NCBI RefSeq assembly: GCF_013085465.1
Contig: NZ_CP049838.1
Span: forward strand, 496,001 to 560,000
Direction of reading: 5' to 3'
Length of the DNA: 64,000 bases
DNA from: Streptomyces asoensis
Lineage (GTDB): Bacteria > Actinomycetota > Actinomycetes > Streptomycetales > Streptomycetaceae
A program made the translations under genes and the position numbers. This document shows positions 42,269 to 50,276 of this stretch, in pieces. Position 1 is the stretch's first letter. The number at the start of each line of letters is the position of its first letter. The notes beneath the pieces were generated by a model. That model did no database searches. It was given only the letters and a program-made list of their open reading frames with translations, and had not been told where the DNA came from.

Positions 42269-43399
42269 TCAGATGCCGAGCCGGGTGGCGAGCAGTTCCC
42301 GGTGGTACGACGGTGTGCCGAGCAGCGTCTCCGAGCTCTTGGCCCGCTTGAAGTACAGATGCGCGGGGTGCTCCCAGGTGAAGCCGATCCCGCCGTGCAC
42401 CTGGATGTTGTCGCCGGCGGCCTTGACGAAGGCCTCCGAGCAGAAGGTCCCGGCAAGGGCCGCCGCGATCGCGATCTCCTTCTCGTCGCCCGCGTCCAGG
42501 GCCCACAGTCCGCCGTACGCCGCGGAACGGGCGGACTCGATCTCCACGAGCAGGTCGGCGCACTTGTGCTTGACCGCCTGGAACGAGCCGATGGGCCGGC
42601 CGTACTGCTCGCGGATCTTCGCGTACGCCACGGCGGCGTCCAGGGCGGCGGCCGCTCCCCCGACCTGTTCGGCGGCCAGGAGGACGGCGGCGGTGGCGAG
42701 GGTGCGTTCCAGCGCCGGCCAGGCCCCGCCCTCGGTGCCCAGCAGGCGGGCCGGAGTGTCCGTGAACTCCACCCTGGCCTGCTTGCGGGTCTGGTCGAGG
42801 GTGGGGAGAGGGGTACGGGCGAGGCCCGGCGCGTCCTCGGTGTCGACCGCGAAGAGGCTGATGCCGGTGGGGGTGCGGGCCGCGACCAGGAGCAGGTCGG
42901 CGAGGTGCCCGTCGGGGACGTACGTCTTCGCGCCGGTCAACCGCCATCCGGCCGCGGTGTCGCGTGCGGTGAGGCGGATGCCGGGCTCGTCCCAGCGGCC
43001 GCTGTCCTCGGTGAGCGCCAGCGTGGCCACCGTCTCGCCGGACGAGATGCCCGGCAGCAGGTCGTGTCGTGCCTGCTCGTCGGCACAGCGCAGCAGCGCC
43101 TCGGCGGCCAGGGCGACGGTGGCGAAGTACGGGCCGCACAGCAGCGCGCGGCCCGCCTCCTCGAAGACGATGCCGAGGTCGACGTAACCGAAGCCCGAAC
43201 CGCCGTACTCCTCCGGCACGGCGAGCCCCTGGAGGCCGAGTTCGCCTGCCATCCGCCGCCAGACGACGGAGTCGTGACCCCGCGGGTCGGCGGCCAGGCG
43301 GCGCACCTGCGCCTCGTCGGAGTGCTTGGCGAGGAACGACCGTACGACCTTGCGCAGTTCGTCCTGTTCCTCGCTGAACGTGAGATCCATGCCGGGCAT
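42269..43399 (-). CDS. Acyl-CoA dehydrogenase, beta-type subunit
   Basis: A 376-residue protein starting MPGMDLTFSEEQDELRKVVR. It has LTEDSGRWDEPG in place of the SEP-AGSD segment and the C-terminal NIQVHGGIGFTWEHPAHLYF, which mark the second subunit type of heteromeric acyl-CoA dehydrogenases. ATG at 43390 (MDLTFSEEQ) is an alternative start. Upstream lies the AT-rich divergent region with the crotonase at 43500. It heads the four-gene operon 43399-39797 that supplies dehydrogenation, an unknown SnoaL-type step and SDR oxidation. Confidence 0.9.
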   Translation of the reverse strand: MPGMDLTFSEEQDELRKVVRSFLAKHSDEAQVRRLAADPRGHDSVVWRRMAGELGLQGLAVPEEYGGSGFGYVDLGIVFEEAGRALLCGPYFATVALAAEALLRCADEQARHDLLPGISSGETVATLALTEDSGRWDEPGIRLTARDTAAGWRLTGAKTYVPDGHLADLLLVAARTPTGISLFAVDTEDAPGLARTPLPTLDQTRKQARVEFTDTPARLLGTEGGAWPALERTLATAAVLLAAEQVGGAAAALDAAVAYAKIREQYGRPIGSFQAVKHKCADLLVEIESARSAAYGGLWALDAGDEKEIAIAAALAGTFCSEAFVKAAGDNIQVHGGIGFTWEHPAHLYFKRAKSSETLLGTPSYHRELLATRLGI

Positions 43400-43451
43400 C
43401 CCGTCCTCGGTGCGGGCGGGCCTGCCACCCGCTTGCCGCCCACCGCTCGAT

Positions 43452-43484
43452 ACAGTTAGATAATTATAGTATCCGCACTGAATA
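43452..43484 (+). promoter_or_regulatory. Conserved bipartite promoter element, copy 2
   Basis: ACAGTTAGATAATTATAG (43452-43469), seven bases, then ACTGAATA (43477-43484), 15 bases before the crotonase start. It is identical in both parts and spacing to 32287-32319. TTGCCG at 43433-43438 is spaced 17 bases from TTAGAT inside the element, a possible promoter. It also lies upstream of the divergent dehydrogenase operon at 43399. Confidence 0.75.
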
Positions 43485-43499
43485 CACCAGGAGCGCGAC

Positions 43500-44321
43500 G
43501 TGACCGATCTCTACGCCCCGTTCACGAGCCTGACCTTCGAGCGGCCCGCGCCCGGCGTGCTCCGTATCGTGCTCGACGCCCCGAACCTCAACGCCGTGGA
43601 TCCGCGGATGCACGGTGAGCTCGCCGACATCTGGCCCGTCGTGGACCGGGACGAACGGACCCGCGCGGTCCTGGTCCAGGGGGCGGGCAGGGCGTTCTCG
43701 GCGGGCGGGACCTTCGATTCCATCGAGGCCATGACCGGGGACTACGCGGTGCGGGCCCGGGTGATGCGCGAGGCACGGGACATGGTCTACGGAGTGATCA
43801 ACTGCTCCAAGCCCGTGGTCTCCGCGATCCACGGCCCGGCGGTCGGCGCGGGGCTGGTCATCGGCATGCTGGCGGACATCTCCGTCGCCGCCCGCAGCGC
43901 GAAGATCGTCGACGGGCACACCCGACTCGGGGTCGCGGCCGGTGACCACGCGGCCATCTGCTGGCCGCTGCTGTGCGGCATGGCGAAGGCCAAGTACTAC
44001 CTGCTGACCTGCGAGACGCTCACCGGCGAAGAGGCCGAGCGGATCGGACTGGTGTCGAAGTGCGTGGACGACGCGGACGTGCACGCCGAGGCCCTGCGGG
44101 TGGCGACCGCGCTGGCCGCCGGGCCGGCCAGCGCCATCAGCTGGACCAAGCGCTCCCTCAACCACTGGTACCGCACCGCTCAGCCGCTCTTCGAGGCCTC
44201 GCTGGGGCTGGAGTTCTTCGGGTTCGCGGGACACGAGGTCGTCGAGGGACTCGCCGCCCACCGCGACAAGCGCACCCCGGACTTCGAGGGCGTGAGCGGC
44301 AGACACCCGCTCGACCTGTGA
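43500..44321 (+). CDS. Enoyl-CoA hydratase/isomerase family protein
   Basis: A 273-residue crotonase-fold protein beginning at GTG 43500. It has NLNAVDPRM near residue 32, AGRAFSAGG near 62, the oxyanion-hole region [18 protein letters not shown] near 115, and an Asp rather than Glu at the catalytic position ([16 protein letters not shown]). The single Asp suggests an isomerase, hydrolase or atypical hydratase. It shares an operon with a MaoC-like gene 23 bases downstream and uses the same promoter element as the amidohydrolase. Confidence 0.9.
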   Translation: MTDLYAPFTSLTFERPAPGVLRIVLDAPNLNAVDPRMHGELADIWPVVDRDERTRAVLVQGAGRAFSAGGTFDSIEAMTGDYAVRARVMREARDMVYGVINCSKPVVSAIHGPAVGAGLVIGMLADISVAARSAKIVDGHTRLGVAAGDHAAICWPLLCGMAKAKYYLLTCETLTGEEAERIGLVSKCVDDADVHAEALRVATALAAGPASAISWTKRSLNHWYRTAQPLFEASLGLEFFGFAGHEVVEGLAAHRDKRTPDFEGVSGRHPLDL

Positions 44322-44344
44322 CCACCGTACGAGAGGAACCGATC

Positions 44345-44845
44345 ATGGCGCCGGAACAGCTCAGCACCGAAGTCGCCCCGCTGGTGAGGGGCCTGACCTA
44401 CGAGGAGATGCCGGTCGGGCAGGTCTTCCGGACCGCCCGCCGCACCGTCACGGAGACCGACCTCGTCAACTTCGTCACCTGGGGCGGCTTCACCGAGCCG
44501 CTCTTCTGGGACGCCTCGCACGCCGCGGACGGCGGCTACACGGGCCGGCTGGTCCCCGGAGCGCTGACGTACTGCCTCGCCGAGGGACTCGTCCTCCAGA
44601 CGAACGTGCTGCACGGCACGGGTCTCGCCTTCCTGCACATGGAACTCACCGTGCGGCGGCCGGTGTACGTCGGGGACACCCTGTACGCCGTCGTGGAGAC
44701 CATCGGCTCCCGCCCCTCCGGGAAGCCCGGCCGGGGCGTGGTGACCAGCCGTGTCACCGTACGCAACCAGCGGGACGAGGACGTCCTCGTCTACACCCCG
44801 GTGCGGCTGATCCGCGGCAGGGACTACGAGGCTCCGGCGCCCTGA
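44345..44845 (+). CDS. MaoC-like dehydratase/hydratase
   Basis: A 166-residue hot-dog protein: YEEMPVGQVFRTARRTVTET, then TETDLVNFVTWGGFTEPLFWD in the position of the hydratase motif, RLVPGALTYCLAEGLV, and PVYVGDTLYAVVETIG. The catalytic Asp and His of hydratase-2 are not evident (FTEPLFWD), so it may be a partner subunit or act on a different thioester. ATG at 44345 follows GAGAGGAACC. It follows the crotonase at 43500 and ends inside the convergent GH1-like gene by 22 bases. Confidence 0.83.
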   Translation: MAPEQLSTEVAPLVRGLTYEEMPVGQVFRTARRTVTETDLVNFVTWGGFTEPLFWDASHAADGGYTGRLVPGALTYCLAEGLVLQTNVLHGTGLAFLHMELTVRRPVYVGDTLYAVVETIGSRPSGKPGRGVVTSRVTVRNQRDEDVLVYTPVRLIRGRDYEAPAP

Positions 44846-46239
44846 GCCGGGGGCGCGGCCGGTACCAGGCGCAGACCGGCCGCGCGGCCCGCCTCGGGTA
44901 CGGCGGCGCCGGCGAACGTGCCACGGCTCAGCCAGTCGGAAGGGATCGGCGGGCGCGGCGGGGGCTCGTGGTCCGGGACCGCCATCGCGTACAGGCGGGT
45001 GTAGCGGAACTTGGCCTCCAGATTGTCGAGGACCGACCAGTACTCGTATCCGCGCACGTCCACGCCGGCCGCCACGAGTCCTGCCAGCCAGGAGAGCCGG
45101 GCGCGCAGCAGGGCCCGGCGCCGGGCGTCGTCGCTGTGCCCCGTGTCGTCGACCAGGTCCAGGTCGCCCATGCCGTTGTCGATGACGGACAGCGGCGGCA
45201 GCAGTTCCCCGTACAGATCGTGCAGGCCGGCGATGGCGTCGGCAAGTCCTTCGGGGATGATGGGCCAGCCGTAGGCGGTCGTCTCCACGTCCTCGAACGG
45301 GACGATCGCGAAGCCGAGGCCCACGAGCAGGCGGTTCACCTCGTTGAGGGCGCTCTGGCAGTTCACGGTGGGCAGCACGCGCGGCAGGTTCTCCGGCGCG
45401 GTGACCCGGAACGGGGTGTGCCAGGACAGGCCCAGCAGGTCCTGTCCGGTGGCGATCGTCGCCAGGTCGCCGGGGCGTACGCAGCCGGTGGCCCCGACCG
45501 GTGAGACGTCGTCCTCGGTCACCATGTGCTCGCCGAGCAGCAGGGGGTCGAGGAAGAGGCGGTTGGTCCAGCTCTCCAGGCGCTCCAGGGCGAGGCGGTC
45601 GTAGGGATCCTCGGTGGCGGTATAGCCGCCGACGAGGGTGACCGTGGTGCCGATCCGGCCCTTCGCGCCGACCGCCCTGAGGGCCTGGGCGGCGAGCCCG
45701 TTGGCGAGCAGGATGTGGTGGACGGCGGGCAGCCCCGCCAGGCCGATGCCCCGGCCCGGTGGATACATTCCGGCCACGTGGTCCGCGAGCGTCGGCCCGG
45801 CCAGGTCGGACGAGGTGATCCAGCGTTCCACCCGGTCACCGAAGCGGCGGCCCAGTTCGGCGGCGTACCCGGCGAAGTGCTCGGCGGTGTCGCGGGCGAG
45901 CCAGCCACCCCGGTCGTCCAGCCACGGCGGCAGGGTGCGGTGGAGCAGCGTCAGGCCGGGCCGCAGACCCTGCGCGAGCAGGGAGTCGAGGGCCCGGTCG
46001 CAGCGGTCCAGGGCGTCCGGGTCCCAGCTGCCGGGGCCGTCGGGCTGAAGCCGCGGCCATCCGGCGACCATGCGGTGCGTGTCCGCGGTGGCGCCGGTCA
46101 CGTGCCGGAGGTCGTCGGTCCACTGCCGGAAGTGGCCGCCGCGCTCGGCGGCGGGCGGCGGTGGGGCCGCGATCATGTCCGCGGTGGCGACCCCCCAGTC
46201 GACACCGCGAAGGGATGCGTGCGGGAAACCATCGTTCAT
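44824..46239 (-). CDS. GH1 (beta-glucosidase) family-like protein with both catalytic Glu replaced by Asp
   Basis: A 471-residue protein with the GH1 TIM-barrel hallmarks: WGVATADMIAAP near residue 15, GWPRLQPDGPG near 60, GWPIIPEGLADAI near 324 and VDVRGYEYWSVLDNLEAK near 393. The acid/base motif, normally TxNEP, reads ITSSDLAG (Asp145), and the nucleophile motif, normally ITENG, reads SVIDNGMG (Asp354). Both changes predict loss or alteration of glycosidase activity. It is the only carbohydrate-type gene in the island. A palindrome at 46274-46287 precedes it, so it probably belongs to the same regulon. Confidence 0.85.
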   Translation of the reverse strand: MNDGFPHASLRGVDWGVATADMIAAPPPPAAERGGHFRQWTDDLRHVTGATADTHRMVAGWPRLQPDGPGSWDPDALDRCDRALDSLLAQGLRPGLTLLHRTLPPWLDDRGGWLARDTAEHFAGYAAELGRRFGDRVERWITSSDLAGPTLADHVAGMYPPGRGIGLAGLPAVHHILLANGLAAQALRAVGAKGRIGTTVTLVGGYTATEDPYDRLALERLESWTNRLFLDPLLLGEHMVTEDDVSPVGATGCVRPGDLATIATGQDLLGLSWHTPFRVTAPENLPRVLPTVNCQSALNEVNRLLVGLGFAIVPFEDVETTAYGWPIIPEGLADAIAGLHDLYGELLPPLSVIDNGMGDLDLVDDTGHSDDARRRALLRARLSWLAGLVAAGVDVRGYEYWSVLDNLEAKFRYTRLYAMAVPDHEPPPRPPIPSDWLSRGTFAGAAVPEAGRAAGLRLVPAAPPAQGAGAS

Positions 46240-46272
46240 GGTTACCGTCCAGGCGGGGGTGAATGGTTCAGC

Positions 46273-46287
46273 GCATTCAACTGAATG
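46273..46287. promoter_or_regulatory. Palindrome upstream of the GH1-like gene
   Basis: CATTCA-AC-TGAATG (46274-46287) is a 6-bp inverted repeat 34 bases upstream of the GH1-like start. The 10-mer GCATTCAACT (46273-46282) recurs exactly at 47271-47280. Probably an operator for the minus-strand GH1-like gene. Confidence 0.62.
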
Positions 46288-46350
46288 ACCGCCGACCGGA
46301 CGCTAACACTCCGAGCAAACTACGACAATGTTTCGGCCAGATCTCGCCAC

Positions 46351-47217
46351 CTACGTCCCGAGGGGCCGGAACTCCTCCTCGTCCCACCAGGGGTATACGG
46401 GCGGCAGGTCCGTGCTGACCCGGCCCGGGAACGCGGGCGGTCGCTTGGCGAGGAACGACTCGACACCCTCCCTGGGGTCCGGGCCGCCGCCGATCTGGCT
46501 CATGATCCGCGAGTCGAGCCGGTGCGCGGCCATCGGATGGGGCTCGCCGAGCATGCGCCACATCATCTGGCGCGCGAGGGCGACCGAGATAGCGGAGGTG
46601 TTCTCGGCGATCTCCCGGGCGAGCCCGTACGCCGCCGGCAACAGCTCCTCCGGAGGGTGGACGGAACGGACCAGACCGGCCGCCAGCGCCTCCTCGGGCC
46701 CGAAGACGCGGCCGCTCGCCACCCATTCCATGGCCCGCTGGATGCCGACGGCCCGCGGCAGGAACCAGCTCGCCGCGGACTCCGGCACGATGCCGCGCCG
46801 CGCGAAGACGAAGCCGAACTTCGCCGAGGTCGAGGCCAGCCTGATGTCCATGGGCAGGGTCATGCTGGCCCCGACGCCCGCCGCGGGGCCGTTGACCGCC
46901 GCGATCACCGGCTTGGTGCTGGAGAAGATCCGCAGCGCCACCCGTCCGCCGGTGTCCCGGTGCCACGCACCCGCCTCGCGGTGATCGAAGGACGAGCCTG
47001 CGGAGCTGATGTCCGCACCGGCGCAGAAGCCGCGGCCGGCGCCGGTCACCACGATCACCCGCACCTCGTCGTCGGCGTCCGCCGCGTCGAGGACGTCGAG
47101 CAGGTCGGCCATCATCCGGGGGTTGAAGGCGTTGAGCCTCTCGGGCCGGTCGAGCGTGACGGTGAGGATCCGGTCCGCCACCTCGGCTCGCACGGTCTCG
47201 TACTCCTGCTGCGGCAT
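46351..47217 (-). CDS. Enoyl-CoA hydratase/isomerase family protein
   Basis: A 288-residue crotonase-fold protein: RPERLNAFNPRMM near residue 25, GAGRGFCAGADISS near 58, GPAAGVGASMTLPMDIRL in the oxyanion region, and RRGIVPESAASWFLPR with one catalytic acid (Glu). ATG at 47217 has GGAGGACGC upstream. It is a single gene, divergent from the crotonase-dehydrogenase-LLM operon at 47302 across an AT-rich spacer. Similar in the PESAxxWFLPR segment to the proteins at 30381 and 37077. Confidence 0.9.
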   Translation of the reverse strand: MPQQEYETVRAEVADRILTVTLDRPERLNAFNPRMMADLLDVLDAADADDEVRVIVVTGAGRGFCAGADISSAGSSFDHREAGAWHRDTGGRVALRIFSSTKPVIAAVNGPAAGVGASMTLPMDIRLASTSAKFGFVFARRGIVPESAASWFLPRAVGIQRAMEWVASGRVFGPEEALAAGLVRSVHPPEELLPAAYGLAREIAENTSAISVALARQMMWRMLGEPHPMAAHRLDSRIMSQIGGGPDPREGVESFLAKRPPAFPGRVSTDLPPVYPWWDEEEFRPLGT

Positions 47218-47256
47218 ACGCGTCCTCCGTCACTCCGCCGAGCCGTTTCCAGAAAG

Positions 47257-47285
47257 CTTAATTAGTTATAGCATTCAACTCTACT
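47257..47285. promoter_or_regulatory. AT-rich divergent promoter region between two crotonase genes
   Basis: TTAATTAGTTATAGCATTCAAC lies here in full (47259-47280, quoted in part: TTAGTTATAGCATTCAAC). It combines TTATAGC, also found at the GntR-flanking operator, with GCATTCAACT, also found at 46273. It probably controls both the minus-strand crotonase (47217) and the plus-strand operon (47302). Confidence 0.6.
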
Positions 47286-47301
47286 AACTCGTTGATGACT
47301 G

Positions 47302-48099
47302 ATGGCGGTGAAGATGACGGACCTCTTGGTGACGGCCGTCGGGCCGGTCCGGCTGATCGAGCTGAACCGGCCGGACCAGCTCAACTCGATGAGCGAAGAA
47401 CTGCACTCCGCCCTCGCCTCGGTCTGGGACACGGTCGCCGGGGATCCGGAGGCACGGGTGGTCGTGCTCACCGGACGCGGCCGGGCGTTCAGCGCCGGCG
47501 GCGACTTCGGCATCATGACCCGGGTCCAGCGCGACCGCGCCTTCCGGGAGCGGAACGTCGACGAGGCCCGGCGGATCATCACCGGCATGCTCCACTGCCC
47601 GCTGCCGGTGATCGCCGCGGTCAACGGCCCCGCCGTGGGCCTCGGATGCAGCCTCGCCCTGCTCAGCGACCTCGTGCTGATCGCCGACGACGCGCACCTG
47701 GCCGACCCGCACGTCCAGGTCGGGCTCGTCGCCGGCGACGGCGGAGCGCTGATCCTGCCTTTGCTGGTGGGGCCGGCCCGCGCGAAGGAACTGCTGTTCC
47801 TCGGCGACCGGGTGAGCGCCGACGAGGCGGTCCGGCTGGGAATCGCCAATCGTGCCGTACCGAAGGACAAGCTCCTGGACGAGGCCATGGACCTGGCCGG
47901 GCGGCTGGCCGCACTGCCCGCGCAGGCGTTGCGCGAGACCAAGCGGGCGGTGAACCTGCATCTGGAACACGCGCTCGCGACCGTGCTGGAGACCGCCCTG
48001 CTGGCCGAGCGGGACAGCATGCACTCACCGGACCACATCGCCGCCGTCGAGAAGATCATCGCGTCCCGCGGTCGTCGCCGAGCCCACGCGGAGGGCTGA
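47302..48099 (+). CDS. Enoyl-CoA hydratase/isomerase family protein
   Basis: A 265-residue crotonase-fold protein: RPDQLNSMSEE near residue 24, [13 protein letters not shown] near 58, GPAVGLGCSLALLSDLVL, and LVAGDGGALILPLL with Asp at the catalytic position, as in the protein at 43500. An internal ATG at 47314 (MTDLLVTAVGP) is a plausible start with GGCGGTGAAG before it. It is followed after three bases by an acyl-CoA dehydrogenase and then an F420-type oxidoreductase, so it opens a three-gene operon. Confidence 0.9.
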   Translation: MAVKMTDLLVTAVGPVRLIELNRPDQLNSMSEELHSALASVWDTVAGDPEARVVVLTGRGRAFSAGGDFGIMTRVQRDRAFRERNVDEARRIITGMLHCPLPVIAAVNGPAVGLGCSLALLSDLVLIADDAHLADPHVQVGLVAGDGGALILPLLVGPARAKELLFLGDRVSADEAVRLGIANRAVPKDKLLDEAMDLAGRLAALPAQALRETKRAVNLHLEHALATVLETALLAERDSMHSPDHIAAVEKIIASRGRRRAHAEG

Positions 48100-48102
48100 C
48101 CG

Positions 48103-49251
48103 ATGGACTTCGCGTTCAGCGACGAGCAGGAGGAACTGGGGCGCACGGTCAGGGCGTTCCTGGCGCACACCTCACCCGAGACCGAGGTCCGGCGCCTGAT
48201 GGAGACCCCGGAAGGATTCGACCGGGCGCTGTGGCGCCGGATGGGATCGGAGCTCGGCCTCCAGGGACTGGCCGTCCCCGAGGAGTACGGCGGTGCCGGA
48301 TACGGGCCGGTCGAAGTGGGCGTGGTCATGGAGGAGATGGGCCGTGCCATGGTGTGCGCGCCGTTCCTGTCCTCGGCCGTGCTCGCGACGACCACGCTGC
48401 TGCGCTGCGCCGACGAGGGCGCCCGCAAGCACCTGCTGCCGGGCCTGGCCTCCGGTGAACTCGTCGGGACACTGGCCCTGACCGAGGACTCCGCGCGTTG
48501 GGACACGGCGGGCGTCCGGCTCACGGCCCGTGAGAGCGGCGGGAGTTGGCTGCTCTCCGGGCACAAGACGTTCGTCCTCGACGGCGCGGCCGCCGACGTC
48601 GTCCTCACCGTCGCCCGCACCGGCGACGGCATCGGTGTCTTCCGGGTGGCGGGTGACGCGGTCGGCCTGACCCGTACGCCCCTGCCCACGATGGATCCGA
48701 CCCGCCGGCAGGCACGCCTCGACTATCACGACGTACCGGCGACCCGGCTGCGGACGCACGGAAACGGCTGGGACCTGGTGGCGGAGGTACTCGACCGGGC
48801 CGCGGTGGCACTGGCCGCCGAGCAGGTCGGCCTGGCCTCCCGCGCGCTCGACATGGCGGTCGGGTACGCCAAGGTGCGGCACCAGTTCGGGCGGCCCATC
48901 GGCTCGTTCCAGGCGGTCAAGCACCTCCTGGCCGATGTCCTGCTGGAGGTGGAGTCGGCGCGCGCCGCGGCCCATTACGCGCTGCTCGCCGCCGAGAGCG
49001 GGGACCCGGAGCTGCCCGCCGTGGCGAGCCTGGCCAAGGCGTTCTGCTCCGAGGCCGGTCTCCGGGCGACGGAGGCGAACATCCAGGTGCACGGTGGCAT
49101 CGGCTTCACCTGGGAGCACCCGGCCCACCTCTTCCTGAAGCGGGCCAAGACCTCACAGCTGCTGTTCGGCGACCCGGCGTACCACCGGGAACTGCTCGCA
49201 CGGCGCATCGGGATGGACACAGGCACCGGCACGTGCGAAGGAGCGGCATGA
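48103..49251 (+). CDS. Acyl-CoA dehydrogenase, beta-type subunit
   Basis: A 382-residue protein starting MDFAFSDEQEELGRTVRAFL with LTEDSARWDTAG and NIQVHGGIGFTWEHPAHLFL, the same beta-type signature as the proteins at 42269 and 62397. There is no alpha-type partner beside it, so it may pair with the lone alpha-type gene at 28569 or work alone. Its end overlaps the F420-dependent oxidoreductase start by four bases (ATGA). Confidence 0.9.
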   Translation: MDFAFSDEQEELGRTVRAFLAHTSPETEVRRLMETPEGFDRALWRRMGSELGLQGLAVPEEYGGAGYGPVEVGVVMEEMGRAMVCAPFLSSAVLATTTLLRCADEGARKHLLPGLASGELVGTLALTEDSARWDTAGVRLTARESGGSWLLSGHKTFVLDGAAADVVLTVARTGDGIGVFRVAGDAVGLTRTPLPTMDPTRRQARLDYHDVPATRLRTHGNGWDLVAEVLDRAAVALAAEQVGLASRALDMAVGYAKVRHQFGRPIGSFQAVKHLLADVLLEVESARAAAHYALLAAESGDPELPAVASLAKAFCSEAGLRATEANIQVHGGIGFTWEHPAHLFLKRAKTSQLLFGDPAYHRELLARRIGMDTGTGTCEGAA

Positions 49252-50273
49252 AGGTCGACGGCAAGCTCAGTGTGTGGCGCACCGCGGAGGTCGTGGCGGA
49301 GGCCCGGCACCACGAGAAGGCCGGCTACGACGGCCTGTGGGCGTCGGAGTCCAAGCACGATCCCTTCCTGCCGCTCGTGCTGGCGGCCGAGCACACCGAA
49401 CGGCTGGAGGTCGGCACGGCCATCGCGGTGGCCTTCGCCCGCTCCCCCATGCAGCTCGCGTACACCGCGCACGACCTCCAGACCTACGCCGGCGGGCGGT
49501 TCTCGCTCGGCCTCGGCAGCCAGATCAAACCGCACATCGAGCGGCGCTTCGACATGCCGTGGAGTCGGCCCGCGGCCCGGATGCGGGAGTACGTGAGCGC
49601 GCTGCGCGCCATCTGGGCCGCCTGGAACGAGGGCGAGCGGCTCGACTTCCGCGGTGACTTCTACACGCACACCCTGATGTCGCCCTTCTTCTCTCCCCCG
49701 CCCGCTCCCGGCGGCGCGCCCAGGGTGTTCGTGGCCGCGGTCGGCGAGGCGATGACCCGGGTCGCGGGCGAGGTCGCCGACGGGCTCCTCGCGCACGGCT
49801 TCACCACCGAGCGGTATCTGCGGGAGGTGACCCTGCCGACCGTGCAGGCGGGACTGGCCACGTCCGGCCGGACCCGGGACGACTTCTCCGTCTCCCACCT
49901 GCTGCTGACCGCGACCGGCCGGACGGAGGAGGAGATGGCCCGCGCGATCGAGGGCACCCGAGCTCAGATCGCCTTCTACGGCAGCACCCCCGCCTACCGC
50001 GGGGTGCTGGAGCTGCACGGGTGGGGTGACCTCGGCGACGAACTGCACGCGTTGTCGACGTCCCGGCGCGAGGACAAGTGGCAGGCGATGAGCGGGCTCG
50101 TGGACGAGGAGGTGCTGCGCACCTTCGCGGTCGTGGCGGAACCGGAGCGGGTCGCGGGCGAGATCCGGCGCCGGTACGGGGCACTGGTCGACCGGGTGTC
50201 CTTCTACACCGCGTACGAGAGCGACGCCGAGGTGTGGGAGCCGATCGTCCACGAGCTGCGCGAGGCCGCCTGA
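49248..50273 (+). CDS. LLM-class F420-dependent oxidoreductase (luciferase-like)
   Basis: A 341-residue TIM-barrel protein of the luciferase-like superfamily. It starts MKVDGKLSVWRTAEVVAEAR, with EKAGYDGLWASESKHDPFLP near residue 28, the flavin/F420 strand VGTAIAVAFARSPMQLAY, and FSLGLGSQ near residue 87. It resembles the F420-dependent MSMEG_2256-type group and would reduce or oxidise an intermediate with F420. ATG at 49248 has GAAGGAG and overlaps the dehydrogenase stop. It is not a LuxA or LuxB subunit, although LuxC and LuxE homologues are in this window. Confidence 0.88.
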   Translation: MKVDGKLSVWRTAEVVAEARHHEKAGYDGLWASESKHDPFLPLVLAAEHTERLEVGTAIAVAFARSPMQLAYTAHDLQTYAGGRFSLGLGSQIKPHIERRFDMPWSRPAARMREYVSALRAIWAAWNEGERLDFRGDFYTHTLMSPFFSPPPAPGGAPRVFVAAVGEAMTRVAGEVADGLLAHGFTTERYLREVTLPTVQAGLATSGRTRDDFSVSHLLLTATGRTEEEMARAIEGTRAQIAFYGSTPAYRGVLELHGWGDLGDELHALSTSRREDKWQAMSGLVDEEVLRTFAVVAEPERVAGEIRRRYGALVDRVSFYTAYESDAEVWEPIVHELREAA

Positions 50274-50276
50274 CGG

